A stretch of DNA of 64,000 nucleotides from Actinernus sp. WN-2022. Lineage: Eukaryota; Cnidaria; Anthozoa; Actiniaria; Actinernidae. The translations under genes were made by a program, and so were the position numbers. A model generated the notes under the pieces. It ran no database searches and had not been told where the DNA came from. It saw only the letters and a program-made list of their open reading frames with translations. Position 1 is the first letter of the stretch. Each line of letters starts with the position of its first letter. Below are positions 54,482-64,000 of this stretch, piece after piece. The stretch lies in assembly GCA_030867875.1 (NCBI GenBank), contig JAOWCC010000936.1, positions 10,176,095 through 10,240,094 of the forward strand. Reading direction: 5' to 3'.

Positions 54482-55930
54482 CAAGAGCCCATCTGGGCTT
54501 TCACTCGGGCCACATGAGATTGAAGATGAAATACACTTTCATTTGAAATCCTCTTAGTATCAAGTCGTGCTTTACTCGCCAGTGAGAACGTCAAAAAAAC
54601 AGACTGGTCTATTAATCGCTTTTATGGCATGACTATGATAACGCAGGATTCGAACAACAGAATACTGGCAAATTCAAGTGTATAAATGCAATACAATGAC
54701 ATATTCAGACTTTGAATTTGATTGAAAATAGATCAAAAACTCGGGGAAATGTCCGGCTAAAACTGTATGAATAAATGTGAAATGAAACATAAATTTCATA
54801 GCAAGAAAAAAAATTGTAATTCCTATAAATGAGAAAGCTCTTCTATTAAGCCGCTTCTCATATACACAGACTGTTTCACAAAAAACATTTGCGCTTATCG
54901 ACACAAGAATTCAGTTGACCTTTCAAATAATTTATTCTGAGGTACGCATACTCTAAATCAGATGTTAAATAAAGCGATAATTAGAAGGAAAAGTACATTA
55001 ACAGAAACTGAGAGGAAATTTATTCAAATCAAAAAGAGTTTACTTACAGTACTTACGTAACTGACACCTTCGTGCACATATGCACTGAATCGGAATGAAA
55101 GTCGAAGCCTACCTCGAACTTAACTTTCAGCTAACCTCTTTCCTTTCATTCCACAATGAATAATAATCTCATATAGTAAGCCCGTAGCTTTCAATAAATT
55201 TGCCAGTGTCTGAATGAAACAGCTAGATCTTTTCCAATTTCTCTCACGAGTCACGGCAGAAGACAGTCTCAAGCTACAAAACTTGAATTTTGATCCTCTT
55301 CACAGTAACGTAATTTAACGTCTCCGATCAATTCCTCTCTCTTTGCTGGCAGTTCATGCTTCTTGTTCGTGTAGTCGCCCCACTGAGCCGTAACCACAAA
55401 ACGAGCACAGCATTTCAGTTGGCATACACTGCGTACATCTGCTTAACTAATTAGATTTGTAAAAATCTTAGCGGATCATGTAAATATTCCGCTTGGCTCA
55501 AATATGAGGGTTTCTGCCGTCAAAGTTCATTTTTTGTTTCAGTTTTCCCCATATTAGCAGACTTGTATAATGTCTCTAGCTCTCCGAATCCAGTAGAAAG
55601 ACTCTGGTTATTCTGTCGTAAAACATGGACCTGACCCAAATTTAGGTTGTATTGCATCATTGCCCACCGACGATGGAATAGATTTCTGACAATGACTATT
55701 TGAAATTGATATCTCCTTGTCTCGCCTCGTCTGACAGCTTTGAGCTTTCTTATCTGAGCGCGCCTGAGGAAATCTAACCTTTGTTTGCGTGACCAGCACA
55801 GTGCAATCTGATTGGTTGGAATTTGACCTTTAACGCATGCGCAGAAGCCGTCTGACATGAAATAAAAAAATAAAAAAAATAACCACTTGCATTTTCAGAC
55901 TCGGCGCTGCCACAGGCAGCCCGAGTAATT
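54482..55930. mobile_element. 1.45 kb element sharing both ends with 42259-43270
   Basis: The left end AACAAGAGCCCATCTGGGCT matches 42259-42350 over 85 bp. The right 145 bp (55786-55930) match 24239-24382, and the last 20 bp match 43252-43270. The interior is AT-rich with no recognised coding part; the 112-codon minus-strand frame at 55520-55858 overlaps the shared end and has no family features. Confidence 0.6.
55786..55930 (+). repeat. Dispersed repeat, copy 2 (ends in AGGCAGCCCGAGTAA)
   Basis: This is the near-identical partner of 24239-24382. It differs mainly in the A-rich middle and in CAGAAGCCGTCTGACATGAA versus CAGATCGCGTGCTACACTGA. Confidence 0.82.
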
Positions 55931-56268
55931 ATACTAGATACCCCAATCACCGAACTCTAGCCATTTATACATATAACATTAGCAAACTTAAAGTTAGGTT
56001 TTTATGTACTAGCTATTATTTATGATGATTTTTGTAATATGATAAAGTCAAAATAGCCGTGGATCCATAAGGTTTCTTGTTTACATCAATATACAGTGGA
56101 AACATGTACAAAACCATTTTTCAGTTGCACATGCACTTGCAGTATTTTGTCTCACTGACGATAAAAGGTAGCCAATCAGAGAGTGGAAAAATGGGCAGTT
56201 GCTGTACAATGGACATGTACTGTAGTGATAATTAATAGTGGAATCTTTACATTTTCCCCTTTTTATAG

Positions 56269-56332
56269 TGTTGGACAACAAATACAGGATAATGATGACG
56301 ATGAACCTCTTTCTGGCCCAATAAATCATCAG
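56269..56332 (+). other. Exon-like segment with splice signals (acidic)
   Basis: CATTTTCCCCTTTTTATAG precedes 56269 (a good acceptor), and CATCAG|GTTAAT follows. One frame is open and reads VGQQIQDNDDDEPLSGPINH. The QQIQDNDDD stretch recalls the acidic segments at 6487 and 8912 (KQIDQLHNHNIDDDNN), also preceded by a strong pyrimidine tract. Homology is speculative. No partner exons were found. Confidence 0.3.
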
Positions 56333-56802
56333 GTTAATATTTTATATTATTATGTACTACTAGAATATAGTGTCTTCGAGTTGACTCAACATGTGACAAG
56401 GTCGACCAATCAGATTCAACACTGCTCTTGATACACGTGGGTCATCAGTTCTCCACTGTTCGTTCGCAGATGGAGAAAGCAGTCACGGTGAAGAAAGAGG
56501 GGGTTCAAATTTGCCAACTTTGCTTTAAATGACTCCACCAGAGAACAGGACTAATATCAACTTCAAATAGTAGTTTGTTTTATGGGTTCGTTTCACAGCC
56601 AGATAATTTTATTGTATTAAAAACTAACATACTACGATAAATTCACATGCAACCATGTTTGCACAGCAAATGAACCACAGGTAACACACCACATCAAAAC
56701 TAATGTATTGATTAAGTGATTGTTATTCCCATATTCTAGCATTGATTAGGGATTCCCTGTGAAGAAAATGAGAATTTGACCACACACATTAATTGTGTAA
56801 TT

Positions 56803-57004
56803 CCAGAAAATATCCATACCCCCACCACAGAGGGAATTGGAAATTTCCACAAGGGAGGGGTGAGGGGTGAGGGGGGGGGGGGGGGGGGGGGGTCAGAGGG
56901 ACTACAAAATTACAGAGTTTGTATGGGAGAAAATTGGAAATTACAGAGGGGTGGGGGGCCTTATATCAAATTCTCTCTGTGATGGGGTTATGGATATTTT
57001 CTGA
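56803..57004. mobile_element. MITE with G-run centre, ~200 bp
   Basis: CCAGAAAATATCCATACCCC...CACAGAGGGAATT at the left is mirrored by AAATTCTCTCTGTGATGGGG...TATGGATATTTTCTG at the right, ~35-bp ends. A run of more than 20 G (about 56871-56892) lies inside. The plus frame through the left end (VIPENIHTPTTEGIGNFHKG) resembles sequence I recall from many coral hypothetical proteins, consistent with a common MITE being mis-annotated. Confidence 0.8.
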
Positions 57005-57059
57005 ACCACACATTTGTACATATACATGTATAAAAGTTCATTTCTAGCACCCCTCAAGT

Positions 57060-57420
57060 AAATGGCCAGTCACTAATTTAGGGTGTTAATTAGAGCTAGT
57101 CACTTAAACCTAGTGTGTTTAGAGCAAGTCACTTAAATTTAGTGTGTTTAGAGCTACATGTAGTCACTAATTTAGGGTGTTTAGAGCTTTAAGTCACTTA
57201 AATTTAGTGTGTTTAGAGCTACATGTAGTCACTAATTTAGGGTGTTTAGAGCTTTAAGTCACTTCAATTTAGTGTGTTTAGAGCTAGTCACTAATTTAGT
57301 ATGACTTAAATTTAGTGTGTTTAGAGCGACATGTACATGTACATGTAGTCACTAATTTAGGGTGTTTAGAGCTAGTCGCTAATTTAGGGTGTTAATTTAG
57401 AGCTAGTGACACACTAGTGT
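57060..57420 (+). repeat. Satellite of the position-1 family, 27-30-bp sub-units
   Basis: GTCACTAATTTAGGGTGTTT-AGAGCTA alternates with GTCACTTAAATTTAGTGTGT variants, about eleven units, some with ACATGTAGTCAC linkers. Here only the core of the 151-bp satellite unit has been amplified. Confidence 0.88.
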
Positions 57421-57782
57421 TTCCTTTTCCTGAACAACACAAAATACAAGAAAACTCATGAATACACAGTTAGCAGAACAGCTATAAATTGTAGCTCAAA
57501 AAAATGTAACCTAGTTTAAAAATTATAACCTACATGTAGGTTGAAAGAAAAGTTACCTGCAACATATACAAACATACTTATTTGTGTAAACACTAGTACT
57601 GTAAGTACCTTTTTTGAAAAATGCAGCTGCCACCACATGGATTTTTGGACAGACCAATCAAAATATTTTGACCACAGTTCTGTTTAATTATTCATTGAAA
57701 TCGCAATATTAAGCTGATTAGGATGCAGCATAATATAAACTAAAATCTTATGCAGCAATTGCAAACTAAAATAAATCTACAT

Positions 57783-58346
57783 TTTAAAGTGCTAATGAAG
57801 TGAAAATAATTCATCGTTTTTATTTTATTTTATTAAATTCTAGGCTTCTCTTAGTCATTTTGTGCAATTAACAATTAATTTGTAGAGTGCGAACATTATA
57901 TTTTTTGTATCAAAGTCAGGCGTAATTGCCAAAATCTGGCGACAATTTTTATGCTGTTAAAGATATGATAATGACATTTATATTTGTCTCCTTAAATACA
58001 TGTAAGTACTACAAAATAAGTGCAGTTTTGGGCCAATTTTCAATTTAAATGTCTTGCTTTGAGAAACCTTGAAGATGGCCATAATAATTTATTTGTCTAA
58101 TAGAAGCCTTGCAGTCAGCCATAATTTTTACTTTTGTGAATATAAATGTGCAGACCCAGTTACATCACGCCTGTGATTAGCATATCTTTAATGCCTGATT
58201 TTGGCAATTATGCCTGACTTGATACAAAATGAAATTATGTTTGTGCTCTCCAAATTGATTTTTAATTGTACAAAATGGCTAAGTGACACCTAGAATTTAA
58301 TTAAATAAAAACTGGATTGATTGTTTCATTTCATTGGCACTTTAAA
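57783..58346. mobile_element. Foldback element of family FB-1, ~180-bp arms
   Basis: TTTAAAGTGCTAATGAAGTG at 57783 is mirrored by CATTTCATTGGCACTTTAAA at 58346. The arms share AATTCTAGG, CATTTTGT, AATTTGTAGAGTGC and TCAGGCGTAATTGCCAAAAT landmarks. The ends match those of 24834-25592 (TTAAAGTGCACATGAAGCG), so these are two members of one family with different interiors. Confidence 0.78.
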
Positions 58347-58526
58347 GTATTACGTAACACACCAATTATTTTATATCTGCTTCTTGAAGCCTGAGTACTT
58401 CAATCTTAAAAAATCATTGTTCTTCAAAATTATGCTTCATTAAGGATACATTGTCAGAGGAGGATACATGGGGATCATCATAGGAGGATTCAGAGGGGGA
58501 ATTACAGGAGGTATGTACATTATGTA

Positions 58527-59387
58527 CAGTTGAATCCCGATAACTCGAACCGTCGGTAACTCGAAGCTTGCGCTAACTCGAACCAAAATTGATTTCCCCT
58601 GGATTTGCATCATACATTTAATGTAATTTTACCCTCCGTCACTCGAACCCTCAATAACTCGAACCTCCCGCTAGCTCGAAGCAATTTTTGTTTCCCTTCA
58701 GGTCATTTTCTTTATAATTTTACCCTCGAGAACTCAAACCTCGTTTATCAAGATGTAACGAGACAAAACGTACTTCAGAACATTGAATTTATTTTGAAGC
58801 AGCATGTATTCTTTGTGTTAACTTCTCTAGTTTCTTGGTTTTACATTACATAAAACGTGTCAGTTCAGTCATGTGAGAATATTGTACATGATAAGCGGTG
58901 TGAGCAGGAATCAAAGGGAAACAAAGGATCCATTCAACCAGCTTTCATCAAGCTTTGCGGCTTAGCTGTTTCTTTAAAATCTCAATAAATTTCTTCTGTC
59001 CCTTGAAATGCAGCATGCACAGCACTTTGTGGAGGATCAAATCGATGATTTCAAATCTAACCTGACAAAGCTCTCCAGAATCATCGACAGCGTCAGGGCC
59101 TATTAACAGACTATTTCTAAATCTGTAAAAAGTACTGTATTTTCTCCATATCTGTTCTGTTCTGTTTTATTTGCTAAATATTGATCCGTTTTTTACTCTT
59201 TCTCGGTAAAAAAACCCTGATTAAATGCAAACTCTTTGAATATAAATATTAAAGTATGTAAAAAAAAAAACATTTTATTCCCTAATTAATTCCTGTCATT
59301 TGTTCCCATCTCTCGCTAACTCAAACTCCCGCTAACTCGAACCTTTTCTGATTTCCCTTGGAGGGTTGAGTTATCGGGATTCAACTG
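58527..59387. mobile_element. Tigger/pogo deletion derivative, 861 bp
   Basis: The ends CAGTTGAATCCCGATAACTC are exact inverted repeats (20 bp), flanked by TA on both sides (58525-58526, 59388-59389). Sub-terminal GCTAACTCGAAC motifs recur at both ends. Near the right side, 59008-59106 reads MQHAQHFVEDQIDDFKSNL then SRIIDSVRAY and a TAA, possibly the last codons of the lost transposase. CAG...CTG ends with TA duplications fit the pogo/Tigger group. Confidence 0.9.
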
Positions 59388-59444
59388 TATATACATTGTA
59401 TCATGTACCAAATATGCTTTGAGCTTGAATATATATATGTTGCA

Positions 59445-59506
59445 GGTCAAATTGACCATTCAGGTCAAATTGACCCCGAGTCAATTTAACCTAGGTCAAA
59501 TTGACC
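59445..59506. repeat. Three perfect GGTCAAATTGACC palindromes
   Basis: The 13-mer GGTCAAATTGACC is at 59445-59457, 59463-59475 and 59494-59506, with a decayed reverse copy (GTCAATTTAACC) between the last two. It equals GGTCAnnnTGACC, the consensus for an IR3 nuclear-receptor (estrogen-type) element. In a repeat-rich, gene-free setting a minisatellite origin is more likely than regulation. Confidence 0.8.
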
Positions 59507-59679
59507 CAGGTTTGGCTATCAATGATCAATACACATAAATAACTCAAAACGTTGTCAACAGTTATATTTCACTTTTCCGTTTCCATGCACAGGGCCAGTA
59601 ATAACAAGCAGATTTATTAAAGCCAGTTAACACCCCACTCCAAGCAAACTCATTCCTAACACTATTATAGATCGATTTG

Positions 59680-59775
59680 ATGGACCTGTGAACTAATCCA
59701 AACCTAACAGTAACCTCAGTAAACCCAATTGCTCACTAATTCTGGGTGTTTAGAGCTACCGGTAAGTCACTAGTA
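59680..59775 (+). repeat. Single unit of the position-1 satellite
   Basis: GGACCTGTGAACTAATCCAA then CTCACTAATTCTGGGTGTTT and AGAGCTACCGGTAAGTCACT follow the same block order as 140-250. It is isolated and diverged. Confidence 0.75.
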
Positions 59776-60099
59776 CCATTGTTTTACCTAATATGGTAAA
59801 ATTACGCCATAGTCGCATAATAAATACATCTTATTACATTCATTTAAAATCTGTATATATCCAGATCCCAGCATATTATTCAGGGTTATTAATATATATA
59901 TATATACAGCAATTTGTCTAAGTTAATATTTGTGTTAGTTGTACATAGCATGCAGTGATGATTCCACTGTGAATCACCACTGACCTCTCAGCCAATCAGC
60001 ATCTCATTTTTCAAATGCACTGGTGCAAAAATAATTGCACCAGAATTAATATTGAGCGACAATTAACATACACAATATAAAATAAGGGAAAACATACGG

Positions 60100-60285
60100 T
60101 GGCTTCTAGGAACAAAACACTTGCTTATATAGTTGCAAAACACTTCCCAGATTACACAAAACACCTCCCAGATTACGAAACACTTGCTGAGTTACTCAAA
60201 ACCCCTCCCGAGTTACAAAACACTTCTAACACTTGCCCGATTAGAGAACATGTGCCTGACAGATTACAAAACACTTGCTGAGTTA
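60100..60285. repeat. Degenerate minisatellite, GATTACAAAACACTTGC
   Basis: Units of 17-22 bp (AGATTACAAAACACTTGC, GAGTTACTCAAAACCCCTCC) recur about nine times. A 60-codon open frame through the array encodes a matching peptide repeat and is probably not a gene. The last unit directly abuts the next foldback element. Confidence 0.7.
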
Positions 60286-60966
60286 TAGCCTGGAAAACCA
60301 GCTGACTCTTATCGCTCCCTCACTCGCGAAAGAGACGTTTGGGCAATGAGGCAGAAAATTCCATACTGATGACATAGCAGATAGCTGTTTCATGATGCAT
60401 AAATTAGTTGCAATTCTCAGAAGCCAGATGCGAACAACAGTTATTTTCAAGGAATATAACTACCGGGGCTGCTCGTTTGCTTGGCAGTGGACAAACATGA
60501 AATTCAAGCATATTTAGCATACATGTGTGTCTGTGCTGTTGGTGGCTCCTTTGCATAGTTCTTTCAGTGGCTAGTAAAGCGAAATGTTATATACTGTCAA
60601 AACATTTAGAAGAAAGTGATCAAAAACTGGTACTGTAATAGTTGTTTATAATTTCATATTATTATTAAAACCTACACACACTGAGCTGAAAGAATGACTA
60701 GCTACCGATGCCACGCTAAATAGGCTTGAATTTCATGGTTGTTCATGACGGTGATCCACTGCCAAGCAAACAAGCAGCCTTGATAGTTGTATACCTCGAA
60801 AAGAACTCTGTTGTACGTATTTGGCTTCTGAGAATTGTAACTAATTTATGCATCATGAAATGGCTATCTGCTACGTCATCAGTATGGAATTTTCTGCCTC
60901 ATTGCCCAGACGTCTCTTTCGCAAGTGGGGGATCGAGCCATAAGAGTTGGCTGGTTTCCCAGGCTA
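60286..60966. mobile_element. Foldback element, ~245-bp arms, TAGCCTGG ends
   Basis: Left arm 60286-60530 (TAGCCTGGAAAACCAGCTGA, GCAATGAGGCAGAAAATTCC, ATGATGCATAAATTAGTT) is the reverse complement of right arm 60713-60966 at about 88-90 percent. The loop is ~180 bp. The plus frame continuing beyond the right end into 61113 is discussed under rejected items. Confidence 0.85.
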
Positions 60967-61334
60967 GCCAAGTTCCAAAACACTTGCCGAGTTTGGAAAC
61001 CACAGGTAGCCCAAGCTTGGGTGACCATCTTGACCGAGAATCCCTGGAAACTTGGTTGGGACAAAGCAGAAGAAGGCCAGGCTACCAAGTACATGGCTTT
61101 GTGGTTATGTAATGTAAGTGAATAATATTATCATCAAGAAATGATTAATTATTTTCTAAACTAATGTATGTACACTAAGACCATCATTTATTAGACAAAC
61201 ATAAGGGGGTTTGCTGTACATAATGAACTCAACCAAGCTTTAGTCTGCGCCATCCTGGTTCTCCTATAAAACGTCTGTAAGAATGAAATGACTATGAACT
61301 TGAAGTGAGAGAAATGACAACTAATGTATCGTAA

Positions 61335-61598
61335 TAGTCCAGTTTTGTATTCGATAATTACTGCTGAATGCAATGACTACACATGCATGTACACAGGGTT
61401 AGCCTCATTCTGAAGTTCAACATTCTTAAATACCAGCAAGAAAGTGCAACGCGAAACTACAACAATATGCAGGGTTGTGAATAGCCCACCTTCTTGCTGG
61501 TATTTATGAATGTTTAGCTTCAGAATGAGGCTAACCCTGCATACATGCGTCTGTAGTCATTGCATCCAGCAGTAATTTTCGAATACGAAACTGGACTA
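61335..61598. mobile_element. Foldback element, 112-bp arms
   Basis: TAGTCCAGTTTTGTATTCGA...AATACCAGCAAGAAAGTG (61335-61446) is mirrored by CACCTTCTTGCTGGTATT...GAATACGAAACTGGACTA (61487-61598) with roughly 12 mismatches and no length difference; the innermost 52 bp have only four. The loop is 40 bp. Confidence 0.87.
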
Positions 61599-62007
61599 CA
61601 TTCAACGAAGATCCAAAACAATGACAAAATCACAATGCCATCCAACCACAGGTAGCCCAAGCGATTACAAGAGAATCTATGGAAATTTTTACTATTATCA
61701 CTGTAGTGCTCTTAAATCTAATCAAATGTTTCAAAAACTTTTGATTTCCCTTGTAGTCATCACCTTGAATGTCTATGGTGATTCCTGGGCAGTTTAGCCT
61801 CAATTCAGGGCACACTGCTGCAAAATGTCATGTGCATGTGGTTTTGATGAGCTGGTCGCATGCACATCTCCCCAGTTTCCTGCCAAAATTAAAAGAAAAC
61901 AGAGGCAATCACCCCTGTTTCTAATTATTAGCAGGAATGTGCAAATTGTTCCACAAGAAAACAAGAAAAATATAACAAGTTTAAGTTTTCTTAATTTGTA
62001 ATTCACT

Positions 62008-62551
62008 GTGAGTTAACTAAGTTATAAAATTATTTACAAAAAAAGTTTTAAGTCCTCAGCAATTGGTATTGAAACCAGAGCATTTGTTCTTTCGGCCAGC
62101 GGAGCATAATGTTTTGCCACGGTGGTGATTCAGGGGGCTTTTGATTTTGTCACTTTCCCAGGAAAAGTGGAACTCTTCCCATTAATGTCAGATGGGGTTT
62201 GGCAAATTCTCATTAATGTTTTTAAAATTTATTTTTCCTATGCTACCACTCCGCCATGATTTAGATTGAGGAAACCACACAGCATGTACATGTAACATGA
62301 AATCGAGACAACTTGTTCAAATCCCTCCCCCTCCCCTCCCCCCCCCCCCCCCCCCCCCCCAAAATATGGTGTCAAATTACGCACCGCCAAGAAGAAAGCC
62401 ACAAAATCAAAACCCACCCTGAATCACCACTGCAGCAAAACATTATGCTCTGCTGGCCAAAAGAACGAAGGTTCTGGTTTCAAATACCAATTTCTGAGGG
62501 CTTAAACTTTTTTAGTAACTAAGTGAGTTTACCAAGTTATAAAATTATTTA
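62008..62551. mobile_element. Foldback element between 29-bp direct repeats, poly-C centre
   Basis: Direct repeats GTGAGTTAACTAAGTTATAA+ATTATTTA (62008-62036) and GTGAGTTTACCAAGTTATAA+ATTATTTA (62523-62551) match at 27 of 29 positions. Between them, left arm ~62045-62150 (TCAGCAATTGGTATTGAAAC, GGAGCATAATGTTTTGCCAC) is mirrored at 62397-62512. A run of about 20 C (62340-62360) is in the centre. Confidence 0.8.
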
Positions 62552-63465
62552 ATCCTGTTGACGTCTTAATTTATGAAACTTGCTGTAGAAGTTGACCTTT
62601 ATGAGTTATTCCAAAATGTGGTTTGACCTGGTTTGCCAGAGTCTTTTTTCAAAAATTTCAAGGGGGGTCCCATTTTTGGCCTCAGGACCATCAAAAATAC
62701 TGTCATCTGGAGGGTAAGTTCAATGCCTCACTAAAATAAATACAGAAAACCCATGGATTTCACAATGGTATGGTATCTTTCTACTACTAACCCTCTTTCA
62801 TAACACATGTGAGATTGCGGCATGGAGGTAATGAGTAGAGAGACGCATGGTACTAGTTTTGAGTAATTATGAAAGCTAAAAACACTACCAAAAATGGCAC
62901 AATTTCAAAACTTAATATTTTTTACCTGCCATCCTATCTAGAATTGGTATTGCAATCATGAGTTACATCATTATTAGCAGAAACAGGTTAGAAAAATTTG
63001 GGCTATTCACATTTTGCGGTTTTCTGGCCTTATTTTAATATCGTACTTTTGCAAAATGGCCATATTTACACAAACACCTTTCTGGCTATATTGAAAACAA
63101 TTTTTTAGCTTGAGCATCTCAAATTACTTTTTTCTTATTCTACTTGATGTCTAAACTTATAAAACAATAGTATTTTAGGAAAACACTGTTTCAGGTGGTA
63201 AAAAAGTGGCCTCACAACTGTAAAATATTACTGTAACAACCCTCCATATTTGACTTCAAACTACACATGCCACATAATTAATAACTAAACTAAAGATGTC
63301 TAAAAGACTAGTAAGTGGTATTTGAAGAGTTAAGGAGTTCTACAGTGAACATTGTTTCATTGTTCTACTTCTACTAAAATACTGTTGACATCATGGCTTT
63401 GTCCACATTCCAGTACGTGTATGTCTGTCAATTTTGTTGTCTTCACTCAAGTCTAGCATAACCCT
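62552..63465. other. Gene-free stretch
   Basis: No coding domain, tandem repeat or long inverted repeat was seen here. Confidence 0.45.
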
Positions 63466-63650
63466 CGAGGCATCAGGATTTTTGCTCGTACTGTCACTGG
63501 ACTAAGGAGTCCAACTGGGTCATAGATCTTTGAAGACTCTCGTAACATCTCTCGCTTTGTTGTGAGGTTCGAATTGGCAGTTGCTGTGGTCCTCTGAGGA
63601 ACGTTCTTAGCAAAATTATGCCCACTTCATCACTTTGCATGTCCACTACT
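63466..63650 (-). pseudogene. BEL/Pao retrotransposon pol fragment
   Basis: The minus strand reads NVPQRTTATANSNLTTKREM, then LRESSKIYDPVGLLSPVTVR and AKILMPRGLC before TAG. TKR..LR.SS.IYDP.G.LSPVTVRAKIL is the hallmark segment after the RT in BEL/Pao pol (Pao family domain, PF05380 as I recall). The frame breaks upstream and a MITE interrupts it at 63651, so only about 60 codons remain. More of the element may lie beyond the right edge of the window. Confidence 0.75.
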
Positions 63651-63932
63651 CATACCTGCCAACTCTCCCGGTTTATGCGGGAGACTCCAGATTTTGGACC
63701 TCATCTCCCGGTTTCCTGGATAGAGCCTCAAATCTCCCGGTTTTTAGCCATTTTATGGATTGAGTTCGCCGTTTTTGAGGTTAAAAAAGCTTGAAACTAA
63801 TTGTCCGAGAGCTTTCGGAAAGTCTTCAGAACACAATCAGTGTATCTTCGGAAAAATCGGAAATCATTATGTCATAACAAAGACTCAACCAACATTCTCC
63901 AGATTTTAGAACTCCGGGGGTTGGCAGGTATG
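63651..63932. mobile_element. MITE with CATACCTGCCAAC ends, 282 bp
   Basis: CATACCTGCCAACTCTCCCGG at the left is mirrored by CCGGGGGTTGGCAGGTATG at the right. TCTCCCGGTTT occurs four times near the left side. It is inserted next to the BEL/Pao fragment. No unambiguous target duplication was found. Confidence 0.78.
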
Positions 63933-64000
63933 GCTGCATGCCTTTGGTTGTTTTATCAATTGAAGCGATGCCCATTTTTGCTGGTAACATCCACAATGCA

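Noticed and set aside
60726..61112. 128-codon plus-strand open frame
   Set aside because: It is made of the right arm of a foldback element and its flank, and its mirror arm shows related frames.
61006..61113. Possible 36-codon exon (VAQAWVTILTENPW...) with AG before and GTAAGT after
   Set aside because: The same ACCACAGGTAGCCCAAGC block recurs, diverged, at 61649, and the frame continues from a foldback arm, so a repeat explains it better. Spliced reads at 61005/61114 would reverse this.

Overview
This 64 kb window looks like AT-rich, repeat-dominated animal nuclear DNA. It is most likely from a marine invertebrate, and best guess a cnidarian of the hexacoral (stony coral) type. That guess rests on recalled similarity of the repeat families (L2/CR1-like LINEs with PHD finger, EEP nuclease and RT; Crypton/KIAA1958-type tyrosine-recombinase genes; Tigger, Penelope and BEL/Pao fragments; many foldback MITEs) and not on any diagnostic host gene. 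No complete host protein-coding gene can be supported; nearly everything recognisable is mobile or repeat DNA.

Layout. 1-1520: a 712-bp tandem repeat whose unit holds an empty and a LINE-filled copy of the same satellite. 2225-4935: arrays of ~225-bp diverged units in two opposite orientations, one unit broken by a 142-bp palindrome. 3498-9290: interleaved segmental duplications (modules X, Y, Z) with a small exon-like segment. 9380-9880: the satellite of position 1 again, inverted. 13765-14409: broken RPA70-like OB-fold gene. 15861-22310: MITEs, a tRNA-derived SINE, a Penelope-type GIY-YIG fragment and a possible signal-peptide gene. 24239-28666: foldback elements and a Mutator-like MITE with a 9-bp target duplication.

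28735-39275 is the most informative part. A Crypton/DUF3504-type tyrosine recombinase pseudogene on the minus strand is cut in two by LINE-A (29169-38426, TSD TTTCAG). LINE-A is itself interrupted in its RT by a 140-bp TA-flanked MITE and by LINE-B (32702-37556, TSD TTGGTC), which is full length with both ORFs open. LINE-A starts with about 21 copies of a 15-bp repeat. LINE-A and LINE-B both end in a hairpin whose loop begins with the same 10-mer although the stems differ in sequence.

41043-54437 is a chain of large inverted-repeat elements: a 2.4 kb TIR element with a 75-bp minisatellite; a 2.4 kb inverted repeat carrying a Tigger transposase tail; a 3.08 kb foldback with ~920-bp arms, TSD ACATCG and a RecQ-like helicase fragment in its centre; and smaller nested MITEs. 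54482-64000 has further foldbacks, a Tigger MITE with an exact TA duplication, a second patch of the satellite, minisatellites and a BEL/Pao pol fragment at the right edge.

The nesting gives a relative order of events: recombinase gene decay, then LINE-A, then (independently) the RT MITE and LINE-B. Coding calls without an ATG were translated by hand and should be treated as such.
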